A stretch of DNA of 43,063 nucleotides from Gammaproteobacteria bacterium (GTDB taxonomy: Bacteria > Pseudomonadota > Gammaproteobacteria > Pseudomonadales > Azotimanducaceae): positions 1 through 43,063 of the forward strand of contig JAPPGK010000093.1 in the NCBI GenBank assembly GCA_028821405.1, given 5' to 3'. How positions within the stretch are numbered: position 1 is the first letter of the stretch; each line of letters opens with the position of its first letter. Below the pieces are notes generated by a model. That model was not told where the DNA came from, did not search any database, and saw only the letters and a list, made by a program, of their open reading frames with translations. Below, piece after piece: positions 16,575 to 25,745 of the stretch. The position numbers and the translations under genes were made by a program.

Positions 16575-17423
16575 CTACCCGCGACGAGCCGCGGCGGCCA
16601 TCTCCTTGACGAACGCATCGATCAGCCAGCGCGAGATGGCGGTGCCGCCGGGTACATTGGGCAGTTGCCCATAGTGGAACCAGCGGGCGTCCGCGATTTC
16701 GCCGTCGTGGCAGACGATCTCGCCATCCGCGTAGTCGGCATGGAAGCCGAGCATCAGCGAATTGGGAAACGGCCACGATTGACTACCCATGTAGCGAAGG
16801 TTCTCCACCGCGACGCCTACCTCTTCCGCGACTTCCCGGTGTACGGTCTGTTCGATGGATTCGCCGGGCTCGACGAACCCCGCAAGGGTCGAATACATGC
16901 TCGTGGGCCAAGCGGCATTGCGCGCGAGGAGCATTTCCTCGCCGCGGCGGACCAAGACGATAATGCTGGGTGACAGGCGCGGATAGGTGGTCAATCCGCA
17001 CGCCGGGCATTGCTTCGCCCGGTCGGCGGGATGGTCCACGTTGGTCGCGCCGCAACGTCCGCAATGGCGATGGTCGCGATCCCACTCGACGATCTGCTTC
17101 GCACGCCCGGCCAACGAGAAGAAATCGGGTTCGACCCGACCCAGCCACGCCCGCAAGCCCGATACCGCGAAGCCGTCCGGGACGGCGCCGTTCGCAGCCA
17201 GCGCATAACAGGCGCGCCCTTCCCAACGGCCCAGGTAGTGCTTGTAATGCACCTCCAGGTCGACCCAGCGGAACTCGTCGGCCGTCACCGGCCGGGGTAC
17301 GCCCTGCTCGCTGATCGACAGCACATCGTCACCGAGACATACGAAGTAGAGGGCGTCCGCGACGTCCAGGTTGGCGGGGGGAGTCACCTCGGAGATGAAC
17401 TTGGAGGGGCCGTCGTGGAACAA
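16575..17423 (-). CDS. nudC: NAD(H) pyrophosphatase / NAD-cap hydrolase NudC
   Basis: 282 residues. NudC splits NADH or NAD-capped RNA at the pyrophosphate. The zinc ribbon cysteines are C121, C124, C139 and C142 (HCGRCG and CPACG). The Nudix box is GFVEPGES (182-189) followed by REVAEEVG (196-203), and the NADH-specificity motif SQSWPFP is at 214-220. The reading frame begins at a TTG at 17423; no ATG or GTG fits before the conserved region, so the start is uncertain. The N-terminal domain is present, so the protein appears complete. It is divergent from nhaB. Confidence 0.92.
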   Translation of the reverse strand: MFHDGPSKFISEVTPPANLDVADALYFVCLGDDVLSISEQGVPRPVTADEFRWVDLEVHYKHYLGRWEGRACYALAANGAVPDGFAVSGLRAWLGRVEPDFFSLAGRAKQIVEWDRDHRHCGRCGATNVDHPADRAKQCPACGLTTYPRLSPSIIVLVRRGEEMLLARNAAWPTSMYSTLAGFVEPGESIEQTVHREVAEEVGVAVENLRYMGSQSWPFPNSLMLGFHADYADGEIVCHDGEIADARWFHYGQLPNVPGGTAISRWLIDAFVKEMAAAARRG

Positions 17424-17444
17424 GGTGTCACCTGCGTGTGTTGA

Positions 17445-17450
17445 TATACT
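17445..17450 (+). promoter_or_regulatory. Possible -10 box upstream of nhaB
   Basis: TATACT lies within TTGATATACTCG, 140 nt before the nhaB ATG and 22 nt outside the nudC start. No consensus -35 occurs at 15-19 bp spacing. The 140-nt leader between this box and nhaB shows no feature I recognise. Confidence 0.3.
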
Positions 17451-17590
17451 CGCGCCGATTAAGGCTCTCGCTTACGAGTTTGTCGGATTGGCTGCTGGCG
17501 CGGCAAGTCCAAGGCTGCCGTTTGCCGTACAAGCGAGACCCCGGCTTCGGCGGTGGTGCGCCAAGCCCGGTTGACGATAAGGGAGTGGAC

Positions 17591-19123
17591 ATGGTGCAGT
17601 CGACAGGAGCGCGCGACTCGGCCTGGTGGGCCGCCTATTGGACGAACTTCCTCGGTGAGGCACCGCCCTGGTACAAGTTGACGATAGTCGGCTTCCTATT
17701 GGTCAATCCGTTCTTGTACCTGTTCTTCGGCGGCTATGTCGCCGGCTGGGCCCTGGTGCTTGAGTTCATCTTCACGCTGGCCATGGCGCTCAAGTGCTAC
17801 CCGCTGCAACCGGGGGGCCTATTGGCCCTGGAGGCCCTGTTCATGGGCCTGACCACCACCGGCATAAAGGACGATGGCGGGCATTTGGTCGGCGGCGTCG
17901 CGTACGAGGTCCTGCACAACTGGCAGGTGATCCTGTTGCTCGTGTTCATGGTGGCCGGAATCTACTTCATGAAGGAGCTTCTGCTGTTCACCTTCACGAA
18001 ACTGTTGGTGAAGCTGCGCAACAAGGCCTTGCTTTCGGTGATGTTCTGCTTCGTGGCCGCAATCCTGTCCGCCTTCCTCGACGCACTGACGGTAACCGCT
18101 GTGGTCATCAGCGTGGCGGTGGGCTTCTACGGTGTCTACCACCGTATCGCCTCGGGGGGGGTCCACCTCGACGCGGAAGTTCCGGAACTGCACCGCGAAG
18201 ATCTCGAGGCGTTCCGCGCGTTCTTGCGCAACCTCGTGATGCACGCCGCCGTGGGCACCGCATTGGGGGGCGTAACGACCATCGTCGGCGAACCGCAGAA
18301 CATCCTGATCGCGGAGCGCATGGGATGGGTTTTCGTGGAGTTCTTCCTACGAATGGCGCCCGTCACAATGCCCGTACTCGCGGTCGGACTGGTCACCTGC
18401 CTCCTGTTGGAACGGGTCAAGTGGTTCGGATACGGGGCCGAGATTCCGCCGGCGGTGCTGGCAGTGCTCCAGGAATACGACCTGGCGGAGTCCGCGAAAC
18501 GCACGCGTCAAGAGAACGCCCGCCTCGTCGTACAAGGCATCGCGGCGGTATTCCTCGTATTCGCGCTGGGTTTCCATGTCGCCGAGGTTGGCTTGATCGG
18601 CCTGTCGATCATCGTGTTGCAGACCGCCTTCAACGGCATCGTCGAGGAACATCGCATCGGGCACGCCTTCGAGGAAGCGCTTCCCTTTACCGCGCTCTTG
18701 TGCGTGTTCTTCGCCATCGTGGCGGTGATATCGGACCAGGGACTGTTCCAGCCGGTGATCGACTACGTCCTGACCCTGCCCGCCAGCCAGCAGCCGGGGG
18801 TGTTCTACATCGCCAACGGCGTGCTGTCGATGATCAGCGACAATGTCTTTGTGGCGACGGTCTACATCGGCGAGGTCGAACGGGCGTTCAACGCCGGCAT
18901 CATCAACCGTGACCAATTCGATCTTCTGGCCGTGGCCATCAACACCGGCACCAACATACCCAGCGTAGCCACCCCCAACGGCCAGGCCGCGTTCCTGTTC
19001 CTGCTCACGTCGTCGCTGGCACCCCTGATCCGGCTGTCCTATGGACGCATGGTCATCATGGCCCTGCCCTACACGTTCACCATGGGGATCACCGGCTGGA
19101 TCTTCGTGACCTGGGGCCTTTAG
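17591..19123 (+). CDS. nhaB: Na+/H+ antiporter NhaB
   Basis: 510 residues from the ATG at 17591 (GGGAG 6-10 nt upstream); the frame is open further up but those 51 codons are not family-like. NhaB exports Na+ in exchange for H+ across the inner membrane. About a dozen hydrophobic segments are visible. Family-typical text: the N-terminal [15 protein letters not shown], the aromatic and glycine-rich TM pair after it, [28 protein letters not shown], and near the C-terminus [31 protein letters not shown], broken by conserved polar residues. Length is normal. Convergent with dnaQ across a repeat-filled 172-nt gap. Confidence 0.94.
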   Translation: MVQSTGARDSAWWAAYWTNFLGEAPPWYKLTIVGFLLVNPFLYLFFGGYVAGWALVLEFIFTLAMALKCYPLQPGGLLALEALFMGLTTTGIKDDGGHLVGGVAYEVLHNWQVILLLVFMVAGIYFMKELLLFTFTKLLVKLRNKALLSVMFCFVAAILSAFLDALTVTAVVISVAVGFYGVYHRIASGGVHLDAEVPELHREDLEAFRAFLRNLVMHAAVGTALGGVTTIVGEPQNILIAERMGWVFVEFFLRMAPVTMPVLAVGLVTCLLLERVKWFGYGAEIPPAVLAVLQEYDLAESAKRTRQENARLVVQGIAAVFLVFALGFHVAEVGLIGLSIIVLQTAFNGIVEEHRIGHAFEEALPFTALLCVFFAIVAVISDQGLFQPVIDYVLTLPASQQPGVFYIANGVLSMISDNVFVATVYIGEVERAFNAGIINRDQFDLLAVAINTGTNIPSVATPNGQAAFLFLLTSSLAPLIRLSYGRMVIMALPYTFTMGITGWIFVTWGL

Positions 19124-19136
19124 TCAATGCGGGCGT

Positions 19137-19151
19137 CCGCAAGGGTCGCCC
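19137..19151. repeat. 15-nt intergenic motif, copy at nhaB end
   Basis: CCGCAAGGGTCGCCC lies just downstream of nhaB and recurs exactly at 38088-38102, just past the lolE stop. A degenerate relative (ACGCAAGGGTTGCCG) is near 41331. All copies are intergenic. Confidence 0.5.
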
Positions 19152-19168
19152 GTCCATGGAACATCCGA

Positions 19169-19192
19169 CGAAGCGCGCCATCGCGCGCTTCG
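19169..19192. terminator. 9-bp hairpin between nhaB and dnaQ
   Basis: CGAAGCGCG-CCATCG-CGCGCTTCG is a perfect 9-bp stem with a 6-nt loop, between convergent genes. There is no U-tract, so bidirectional attenuation or transcript-end protection is as likely as termination. Confidence 0.45.
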
Positions 19193-19253
19193 GAGGCGGT
19201 TCCGTGTTCGAACGCGGCGCTGGGCCCGAGGCGAGGCGAGCCGCCGCGGAGGC

Positions 19254-19301
19254 GAAGGCTCGTCCTTCGGACGCGTCGGGGGCGGCATTGGGGCGCTACG
19301 G
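19254..19301. repeat. 48-bp intergenic repeat, copy 1 (overlaps the dnaQ stop)
   Basis: It starts with the hairpin CGAAGG-CTCGT-CCTTCG (19253-19269), has a 19-nt variable middle, and ends TTGGGGCGCTACGG (19288-19301). The complement of the last part supplies the final Pro codon and TAG stop of dnaQ. By eye, 40 of 48 positions match copy 2 at 23266-23313 without a gap. Confidence 0.75.
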
Positions 19302-20042
19302 CACCGGTGCTCCGGGCCTGTCGCGTGACCTGGCTCGCCACACGGCCCCGTTCTCTGCACTCGCGTCGAGCCCATCGAGATACGCCTCGTGGACGACAAG
19401 TTCCTCGGTCGATGCCCGCACCACGATGGTTGCCGGCCGGTCATCGGGCAACCGGACGATCTCGCGTTCGCCGAGGGTCTCCGCCAACCCATCGTCGTCG
19501 TCGCCAAACAGCGACATCTGGCCGCCCGTCATCCGCAGATAGACATCGGCGAGGATCTCGGCGTCTAAGAGCGCGCCATGCAGGTCCCGCGCGGAGTTGT
19601 CCACCTCGTAGCGTCGGCACAGTGCATCCAAACCGTTCTTCTGCCCGGGGTGCTTGCGGCGTGCCAAGGCCAGGGAATCCGTGACCGTGCACAGGTCTTC
19701 GAGCTTGGCGGTACCCGGTCTGTCCAGCAGGGAGAGCTCGTAGTTGAGAAAGGCGAGGTCGAACGGCGCATTGTGAATGATCACTTCGGCGTCGCCGACG
19801 AATGACAGGAACTGATCCGCGACCTCCGCGAACTTTGGCTTGTCGGCGAGGAAGCCAGCCTCGAGACCATGTACCTCGAAAGCCGCGTCATCGATCTCCC
19901 GTTCGGGGTCCATGTAGAGTTGGAGATGGCGCCCCGTGATCTTGCGGTCGACGATCTCGACGGCACCCAATTCGATGACGCGGTGACCGCCCTCCTCCGG
20001 TTCGAGGCCCGTGGTTTCCGTGTCGAGGACCACCTGTCTCAT
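19296..20042 (-). CDS. dnaQ: DNA polymerase III epsilon subunit (3'-5' proofreading)
   Basis: 248 residues. Epsilon is the proofreading exonuclease of the replicative polymerase. The exonuclease I motif is LDTETTG with D7 and E9; later motifs include [11 protein letters not shown] (90-100) and [15 protein letters not shown] starting at H155, which supplies the catalytic His and Asp. The clamp-binding motif QMSLF (175-179) is clear, followed by a longer polymerase-binding tail than usual. The ATG overlaps the rnhA stop as ATGA, the joint order seen in many gammaproteobacteria. The last codon and TAG are contributed by the 48-bp repeat, so the C-terminus may have been reshaped by it. Confidence 0.95.
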   Translation of the reverse strand: MRQVVLDTETTGLEPEEGGHRVIELGAVEIVDRKITGRHLQLYMDPEREIDDAAFEVHGLEAGFLADKPKFAEVADQFLSFVGDAEVIIHNAPFDLAFLNYELSLLDRPGTAKLEDLCTVTDSLALARRKHPGQKNGLDALCRRYEVDNSARDLHGALLDAEILADVYLRMTGGQMSLFGDDDDGLAETLGEREIVRLPDDRPATIVVRASTEELVVHEAYLDGLDASAENGAVWRARSRDRPGAPVP

Positions 20043-20530
20043 GGTTCGCTGCCCTCCGGTTCGCGCGCCCCATCCGTCCGTGGGTCGTCTTTCGCCAGCA
20101 TCTCGTCGATGGCCTGGTTCGCGGCGCGGTCCACGGCCTCGTTTTCCGCATGTCCGCTGTGGCCCTTGACCCAACGCCAAGAGACCTCGTGGTTCTCGTT
20201 CAAGGAATCGAGACGCCGCCAGAGATCGACGTTCAGAACCGGTCGGTTGCCCGCGCGCATCCAACCGCGACGCTTCCAGCCCACAACCCAACGCGTAATG
20301 CCTTGCCGGACATATTCGGAATCCGTCGTCAACGTCACCCGGCTCGGGCGCTTGAGCGCGGCGAGTCCTTCGATCGCCGCCGTGAGTTCCATACGGTTGT
20401 TCGTTGTGTGCGCTTCGGCGCCGCGGATCGATTTCTCCGCCTCCCGATAACGCAACAATGCCGCCCAGCCGCCGGGTCCGGGATTCCCCCGGCAAGCACC
20501 GTCCGTGAAGATCTCAATGCCATCCGTCAT
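20039..20530 (-). CDS. rnhA: Ribonuclease HI
   Basis: 163 residues. Cuts RNA in RNA-DNA hybrids. Active-site residues are visible in order: the first Asp in [17 protein letters not shown], the Glu in [13 protein letters not shown], the Asp in LTTDSEYV, then the [14 protein letters not shown] segment with the conserved His and last Asp. The core ends around residue 150; a short charged tail follows. Start and stop form 4-nt ATGA overlaps with the methyltransferase before it and dnaQ after it, so the three are one translationally chained operon. Confidence 0.95.
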   Translation of the reverse strand: MTDGIEIFTDGACRGNPGPGGWAALLRYREAEKSIRGAEAHTTNNRMELTAAIEGLAALKRPSRVTLTTDSEYVRQGITRWVVGWKRRGWMRAGNRPVLNVDLWRRLDSLNENHEVSWRWVKGHSGHAENEAVDRAANQAIDEMLAKDDPRTDGAREPEGSEP

Positions 20531-21366
20531 TGCGCAGAGTCAGCCTGGCGAGTGGCGTTCGGCATAACCACGGGTGCGAGCTCGCGGCGCCCGTGCCGTT
20601 GATCGTGGCCTTGGTAGAGGAAGGCGCGTCCTTCCTTGGTGGCAACCAGGATATATGCCCCGCCAAATGGCGGCTGCACGCGATTCAACCAAGCGCTGGC
20701 GGATTGCCACCACCCGCCCTCGAGCGCCGTCGGCAATGCAGCGCGGTAGTTCAGGTATACCGGTCGTGTTTCCCGCGCGAGGCCGAGAACGGTCAACCAT
20801 TCACTCAACCGGGGCACGCTGACCGGGCGCAGCTCGCGAAACGCGGGAAGCGGTTTGGTCAAAAACCACATGCTCAGCGGGTTGAACCCGACCACCGCCA
20901 GCCTGCCCCCGGACTTGAGAATGCGCGCCGCCTCACGCAGCGTCGCGCGCCGATCCGCCGCGACGTCCAGCGCGTGGCAGAGGACGACACCGTCGACGCT
21001 CGCACTGGCGAACGGCAATTCGGTTGGATCCGCGGCAACGATGTCGACACCCGGTGTCGGTTTCGCAACGAAGGCCCTCGGTGGCACGTGGCTCTGAGCC
21101 GTGCAAATCCGGGCCCGCACCATGCACTGGTCGGTTGTATCGACAAGATCCGCGGTTGCCCCTATCCAGAGCAGTGAATCGCCGTGGAACCTGCGAACCG
21201 TTTCGCGTACCAAGGGACGCTGTGCAGCGAGCAGCCGACAGCCAGCCGGCGTGGTGAGCCAAGCCGCCAGCCGGCTTTGCCTCGCGGCGGTGCCGGTGAG
21301 ACGACCCGCGGCCCCAAGTTCGCGGCAGGGCTCCTTCCCGCCATGTTTTTTACCGGCGTTTGCCAA
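20527..21366 (-). CDS. SAM-dependent methyltransferase-like protein (YafS-type neighbour of rnhA)
   Basis: 279 residues from a TTG at 21366; no in-frame ATG or GTG precedes the conserved part, so the start is uncertain. A class I methyltransferase fold is suggested by [37 protein letters not shown] (motifs around the acidic loop, helix and post-II strand), but the SAM-binding glycine motif is degenerate ([10 protein letters not shown]). Proteins of this kind precede rnhA-dnaQ in E. coli (yafS) and Pseudomonas. Substrate unknown. In those genomes gloB lies between this gene and mltD; here it is absent. The long C-terminal tail is low-complexity and charged. Confidence 0.75.
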   Translation of the reverse strand: MANAGKKHGGKEPCRELGAAGRLTGTAARQSRLAAWLTTPAGCRLLAAQRPLVRETVRRFHGDSLLWIGATADLVDTTDQCMVRARICTAQSHVPPRAFVAKPTPGVDIVAADPTELPFASASVDGVVLCHALDVAADRRATLREAARILKSGGRLAVVGFNPLSMWFLTKPLPAFRELRPVSVPRLSEWLTVLGLARETRPVYLNYRAALPTALEGGWWQSASAWLNRVQPPFGGAYILVATKEGRAFLYQGHDQRHGRRELAPVVMPNATRQADSAQ

Positions 21367-21427
21367 GTATTCCGCTTTCCCGCAAAGTACTTGTGCTAGG
21401 TCTTAGGGAATTCTGACTACCCGCACC

Positions 21428-23167
21428 GTGTTCTGCAACCTTCCAAGGAACAAACCCGTCCTTTGTTGCCTGGCGGTGAGCGCCGCCTCGCTGCCGGGAG
21501 AATTCGCGAAGCGGATTCTCGGGGCGACCGCGAAGCGGTCGCGTCTTCCATGGAACAAACACCAAAGGGAGCCTGCGACCGTGGCGTTTGTTCCGTGGGA
21601 GGTCGGTGTGGCTGGGCCGGAGGCGGCGCGCCGCAGGCGGCGCGACCCGGCACATAGCGAAGCGCAGTGCCGGGCCGGCTATGGGGCGCTCGCATTTCCA
21701 TTTCAGCGCCCTCGGCAGGGGTCTGCGAAGGGTAAGCGCCTTGATTGGCCGGCGACGCGCCTGTCCGGCCTATACGGGTTGCTCCTCGTTGTCGGTTGCG
21801 CGACCACGCCCGTCACGCCCCCGGTCGAGAAGGCAACCGAAGTGGTGAACACCGGTGTCGAACCAAGCGAACCTGCCGCACCGATCATCGAGAGCACCCC
21901 GCCCCCTGCCGTCGAAACGGCCCCGCCTGCGACCGTCGAGGCCCCCCTGCCGCCTTCAATCGAGACGGCAGCCCCGCCGACCGACGAGCCCGACGTGGTC
22001 CAGGTGGAACCCACGGAACTCGGGTTCCTCGACCGCCTTGGCAGCAGCTTCCGCCTCGATCATTCGTTGGACCGCAAGAACGTTCGAAGGGAAATCGAGT
22101 GGCTTGCGCGCCACCCGGAACGCCTCGCACGACGCGACCGGTTGCTCGAATACCTACCCTATGTCTGCGACAAGGTCTGGGATCGTGGCATCCCGGGTGA
22201 GATCTGCCTGTTGCCGATCGTCGAGAGTCGACTCGATCCCTTCGCGTTCTCGCCGGGAGGCGCGGTCGGCCTTTGGCAGTTCATTCCCGCCACCGCCAAG
22301 CGCTTCGGGCTCAAGATCGACTGGTGGGTGGACGAACGGCGGGATGTCGTCCTGGCGACCGATGCCGCGCTCGACTACCTCGAAGAGCTCCACGACCGCT
22401 TCGGTGACTGGCTCCTGGCCCTTGCCGCGTACAATTGGGGAGAGGGACGGGTAAGCCGGGAGTTGCGCCGCACCGGATCGAACGCGAGCTTCTTCGATCT
22501 CAAGGTGCCGCGCGAAACATCACGGTATGTAGACCGCCTGCTGGCATACTCCGCCGTGTTCGCCGATCCGGCCCGGTTTGGCATCCAGCTCCCGTTGTCC
22601 GACTCGTCGGTGTCTTTCGCAGTGGTTGAAACCGGCGGCCAAGTCGATCTTGCCCGAGCGGCCGAGGCCATCGGCTGCGATCTAGACGAAATCTATCGGC
22701 GCAACCCAGCGCTCAATCGATGGGCTACCCACCCGGAGGGCCCGCACCAGCTCGTGGTCAGCGCTGCGGTCGAAGCGAGGGCGGCGCAGGCGCTGGCGGA
22801 GATTCCGGACAGCGAGCGGTTGGCCTGGGTTCGCCACGCGGTTTCCCAAGGCGATACCCTGAGCGAGATTGCGCGAACCTATCGCACCACGGTGGAGACC
22901 CTCCAGCAGGCCAACCGACTGTCGGGTACGCTGATCCGAATAGGCGATCACCTGCTGGTTCCCAACGCGCATAGTCCTCCGCAGTACTACGAAGCCTATT
23001 CGGGCCGCTCGACAGGTTTCGCCGGCGTGTACGTGGTCAAGCGCGGCGATTCGATTTGGCGTATCGCGCGACGGCTGGGTCTACGTCGCCAAGCGCTAAT
23101 GCAAGCCAACCAGATCGGTCCGAACGACATCCTTCGGATAGGCCAGCAATTGTCCATCCCGAATTAG
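21428..23167 (+). CDS. mltD: Membrane-bound lytic transglycosylase D-like lipoprotein
   Basis: Up to 579 residues if the GTG at 21428 is used. The catalytic SLT domain has its Glu at about residue 266 (LPIVESRLDPFAFSPGGAVGLWQFIPATAKR), with AAYNWGEGRV after it, and two C-terminal LysM peptidoglycan-binding repeats (HAVSQGDTLSEIARTYR and YVVKRGDSIWRIARRLG). A lipobox (LLVVGC) is at about residues 115-120, followed by a Pro/Glu/Val-rich linker. The first 100 or so codons run through the hairpin cluster and are unlikely to be real; no ATG, GTG or TTG suits a normal lipoprotein leader (see findings). It cleaves glycan strands in the periplasm, tethered to the outer membrane by family analogy. Start uncertain. 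Confidence 0.85.
   Translation: MFCNLPRNKPVLCCLAVSAASLPGEFAKRILGATAKRSRLPWNKHQREPATVAFVPWEVGVAGPEAARRRRRDPAHSEAQCRAGYGALAFPFQRPRQGSAKGKRLDWPATRLSGLYGLLLVVGCATTPVTPPVEKATEVVNTGVEPSEPAAPIIESTPPPAVETAPPATVEAPLPPSIETAAPPTDEPDVVQVEPTELGFLDRLGSSFRLDHSLDRKNVRREIEWLARHPERLARRDRLLEYLPYVCDKVWDRGIPGEICLLPIVESRLDPFAFSPGGAVGLWQFIPATAKRFGLKIDWWVDERRDVVLATDAALDYLEELHDRFGDWLLALAAYNWGEGRVSRELRRTGSNASFFDLKVPRETSRYVDRLLAYSAVFADPARFGIQLPLSDSSVSFAVVETGGQVDLARAAEAIGCDLDEIYRRNPALNRWATHPEGPHQLVVSAAVEARAAQALAEIPDSERLAWVRHAVSQGDTLSEIARTYRTTVETLQQANRLSGTLIRIGDHLLVPNAHSPPQYYEAYSGRSTGFAGVYVVKRGDSIWRIARRLGLRRQALMQANQIGPNDILRIGQQLSIPN
21443..21598. repeat. Cluster of intergenic hairpins in the mltD leader
   Basis: Four hairpins follow one another: CCAAGGAACAAA (21443) with TTTGTTGCCTGG (21462), 10 of 12 paired; GAGAAT (21498) with ATTCTC (21515); GCGACCGC-GAA-GCGGTCGC (21524-21542), perfect 8-bp stem; and CCATGGAACAAACAC (21548) with GCGTTTGTTCCGTGG (21584), 13 of 15 paired. 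First and last share the GGAACAAA core. This looks like a mosaic of REP-type units rather than coding sequence, although a frame is open across it. Confidence 0.6.
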
Positions 23168-23265
23168 GGCCCTGCTTTCATCGAACCGACCGTGCCCGTT
23201 GGCTCGCATACCGAGCAAATTCGGGCGGCCGCAAACGGCGCGATCCGGCGCAACAGGGAATGGCT

Positions 23266-23313
23266 GAAGGCGCGTCCTTCGAACCCGGCCAGGACGGCTT
23301 TGGGGCGCTACGG
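23266..23313. repeat. 48-bp intergenic repeat, copy 2 (overlaps the ppiD stop)
   Basis: Hairpin GAAGG-CGCGT-CCTTC (23266-23280), 19-nt middle, then TTGGGGCGCTACGG (23300-23313); its complement gives the final Pro codon and TAG of ppiD. It lies between the convergent mltD and ppiD genes. The rest of that 140-nt gap shows nothing I recognise. Confidence 0.75.
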
Positions 23314-25200
23314 GGCGAAGTCGATTGAACTGATGGACGCGTCGGCCCGCAGGGTGCGGACCACCGCGGCGATGTCCTGGCTGGTCGTAAGTTGCGCCAG
23401 CGAGCGAGCGAGGGCGGTCCGGTCGGTGTCGGTCATGGCACCGTAGTCACCCAACGAGACGTTTGACAGCAGCACCAGGGCTCGCGAGCCGTTGGCCAAG
23501 GATGCGATATCGGATGCCCGTTCCCCATCGGGCGGTGCCGCCATCTCGAAAGACACCGTCAGAATCTCCGTGGGAACCGTCTGATCGGTGCGCTCCACGC
23601 CGTCCGCCCGCTGCCAGTCGAGCCCGGTGGCTTCGGCGATCTCCGTCGGTGTGGCCCCGTCGGCGAACCGCGTCAACGCATCGAACGCGGCGTCCTCGGT
23701 GAGTTGGCGGGCCCGTTCGGTTGCGAGCCTGCTGCGGATCTGCTCGCGGACCTCGTCGAGCGGTCGCTCCGTCGGCGGATGACGTGCGCGCAACCGCACG
23801 ACGACCGCAGCGTCCGCCGTTTCCACGGCAGAACTGTTGTAGCCCTCGACGATCACCTCGTCCCCGAATGCCGCCTGGCGTAGGGCACCATCCGCGAATA
23901 TCCCGTCCGTCGAAAATCGCGTCACGCCTTCCGCCGATTCGATCGCCACGCCGAAGCGTTCGTGCAGACCCTCGAGTGTGTCGCCATCCTCGAATGCCAA
24001 TTCATCGACCTCGCGCACCAACTCGCCGAAGCGCTCAGCGCCTTGCTCCCGGCGCAATCCGGCAACGATATCGTCGCGGCGTTCGTCCAACGAGGGTACC
24101 TCCACCTCTTCCACTGCGATCAGCTTGGCGAGATGAACTCCGTACTCGGTCACGACCGGGGCCGACAGCTCACCTGGGGAAAGCTCCCATAGCGTGTCCT
24201 CCAGCGCCGTCGGGAGGACATCCCGACCCAGAAAACCCAGGTCGCCACCGTCTTCGGCGGACGGATCCTCCGAGAGCTCACGGGCGCGTTCCTCGAAACC
24301 GGCACCGCGTTCGATGTCACTGCGAACCTTCAACAGGGCCGCCGTTGCGTCGGCAACGCTGCGCTCGTCGTTCACCGCAAGGAGGATATGGGCGACATGT
24401 CTGCGGGGTTCGGGCATCGCGGCGATCTCGTCCTGGTAGGCGACCTCGATCGCCTGCTCCTCGATGACGACCTCCGCCTCGACCGGCGCCCGAAGCAACC
24501 GGACGTAGTCGAAGTCGAACTTCTCCTGGGTCATGTAGTCGTCGAGGAAGTTGCCGTAGTGCGCCTCGATCTCCTCCTCGGCGACGTCGACCTCCGAAGC
24601 GAACGCCGCGATATCGAACAACAGGTATGCGACGTCTCGGCGCTGGCTGAGAATCCGAGCGCTGCGACTCAACTCGCGCTTGGTGACGAAACCCGTCTCC
24701 CCCAAGCTCGCGCTCACTTGGGCCTGAAGCAGGCGGTCTGCTTGTTCGGCCTGATATGAACTCGGGGTATGGCCAAGGCCGGCAAGCCAGTTGCGGTACA
24801 TCGCCTCGTCGAAACCCTCCACGCCGGCGAAGGACCCCCGTATCCGCTGAAGGACAGCTCGATCGCTCACTGACAGGTCAAGCTCGTCGGCAAACTGCTC
24901 GACGAGGGTGTTGACGATCAGGGATTCGAGCACGACACGGCGGTCGACCAAGCGATCCAGGAGTTCCTCGGAAACGTCGCCGCCTAGCTGGCTGCGCTGC
25001 AGGGCGCGATGCCGCGTCGTTTCCAGCTCGAGCGCGCGCTGGGTGATGTCGTCGCCGTTCACCGAAGCGGCTATGGGTTCGCCACCCGAGAAAAACTGGA
25101 TGGCGCCGAACCCGGTCACGGCCAGAACGATGACAATCAGGCCGACAAGAACCTTGGCGAAGACTCCTTGCGCGCCAGCGCGCATCTTCTGCAGAACCAT
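23308..25200 (-). CDS. ppiD: Periplasmic folding chaperone PpiD (parvulin type)
   Basis: 630 residues from the ATG at 25200 (MVLQKMRAGAQGVFAK), which gives the usual short cytoplasmic start before one membrane helix (VLVGLIVIVLAVTGFGAI). The periplasmic part has the SurA-like N-domain (VNGDDITQRALELE), one parvulin domain at about 264-360 (RRHVAHILLAV, ELSEDPSAEDGGDLGFLGR, YGVHLAKLI), and a long C-domain. PpiD is an inner-membrane-anchored chaperone near the Sec translocon. It follows hupB in the order lon-hupB-ppiD, as in E. coli and Pseudomonas. Its last Pro codon and TAG lie in the 48-bp repeat. Confidence 0.93.
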   Translation of the reverse strand: MVLQKMRAGAQGVFAKVLVGLIVIVLAVTGFGAIQFFSGGEPIAASVNGDDITQRALELETTRHRALQRSQLGGDVSEELLDRLVDRRVVLESLIVNTLVEQFADELDLSVSDRAVLQRIRGSFAGVEGFDEAMYRNWLAGLGHTPSSYQAEQADRLLQAQVSASLGETGFVTKRELSRSARILSQRRDVAYLLFDIAAFASEVDVAEEEIEAHYGNFLDDYMTQEKFDFDYVRLLRAPVEAEVVIEEQAIEVAYQDEIAAMPEPRRHVAHILLAVNDERSVADATAALLKVRSDIERGAGFEERARELSEDPSAEDGGDLGFLGRDVLPTALEDTLWELSPGELSAPVVTEYGVHLAKLIAVEEVEVPSLDERRDDIVAGLRREQGAERFGELVREVDELAFEDGDTLEGLHERFGVAIESAEGVTRFSTDGIFADGALRQAAFGDEVIVEGYNSSAVETADAAVVVRLRARHPPTERPLDEVREQIRSRLATERARQLTEDAAFDALTRFADGATPTEIAEATGLDWQRADGVERTDQTVPTEILTVSFEMAAPPDGERASDIASLANGSRALVLLSNVSLGDYGAMTDTDRTALARSLAQLTTSQDIAAVVRTLRADASISSIDFAP

Positions 25201-25283
25201 AGTGTGTTTCCCGCCGACTCTTCCCAACGCGCCCGTGGGGGCGCGACCTCTGCTAGGCGGGCCTCGTGGCGTTCACCGCCTGC

Positions 25284-25302
25284 GTTCGACTAGTGGTCGA
25301 AC
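25284..25302. terminator. 7-bp hairpin after hupB
   Basis: GTTCGAC-TAGTG-GTCGAAC is a perfect stem starting 4 nt past the hupB stop on the minus strand. Without a T-run it is probably a partial terminator or stabiliser separating abundant hupB message from ppiD. Confidence 0.45.
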
Positions 25303-25306
25303 ACCC

Positions 25307-25579
25307 CTAGTTGAGTGCGTCCTTCAGCGCCTTTCCAGGCTTGAAGGCAGGTAGCTTGGCCGCCGCTATCTCGATGTTCTCACCGGTACGGGGATTGCGA
25401 CCAGTACGAGCCCCTCGTTCCCGCACCGAGAACGTGCCGAATCCCACCAGAACAACCGGTTCGCCATTCTGCAGCGATCCCTGGATTGTACTAAGGGCGG
25501 CGTCCAGCGCGCGGGCCGCCGAAGCCTTGGAGATGTCCGCCTCGTCGGCGATCGCGTCGGTGAGTTCTGCTTTATTCAT
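25307..25579 (-). CDS. hupB: DNA-binding protein HU (beta type)
   Basis: 90 residues, full length. HU is a dimeric nucleoid protein that bends DNA without strong sequence preference. The sequence is canonical: [18 protein letters not shown], the dimer core, [21 protein letters not shown] for the arm with the Pro that intercalates in DNA, then the closing [17 protein letters not shown]. The gene sits between lon and ppiD as in many gammaproteobacteria and has its own near-consensus sigma-70 promoter, so it should be expressed far above its neighbours. ATG at 25579 with AGAGGA upstream. Confidence 0.97.
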   Translation of the reverse strand: MNKAELTDAIADEADISKASAARALDAALSTIQGSLQNGEPVVLVGFGTFSVRERGARTGRNPRTGENIEIAAAKLPAFKPGKALKDALN

Positions 25580-25666
25580 TGGGATCTGTCCTCTGGTGGG
25601 TGGCTTGCAACCAGCGTGCGTTTCGAACAGCAGCCGCAGCCGGCATTCGTAGCCAAGGCATGAGCG

Positions 25667-25696
25667 TTTATATCAGCCGATCGAAAAAGCTGTCAA
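25667..25696 (-). promoter_or_regulatory. Near-consensus sigma-70 promoter of hupB
   Basis: On the minus strand TTGACA (25691-25696) is followed by an 18-nt spacer and TATAAA (25667-25672). This is the best promoter in the window, in an AT-rich pocket of the 166-nt lon-hupB gap. The transcript would start near 25660, with a leader of about 80 nt. Confidence 0.82.
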
Positions 25697-25745
25697 TTGG
25701 ATACCGTGCAACAACGTCATTTTACGGTAATAAATCCGCGAGCGG

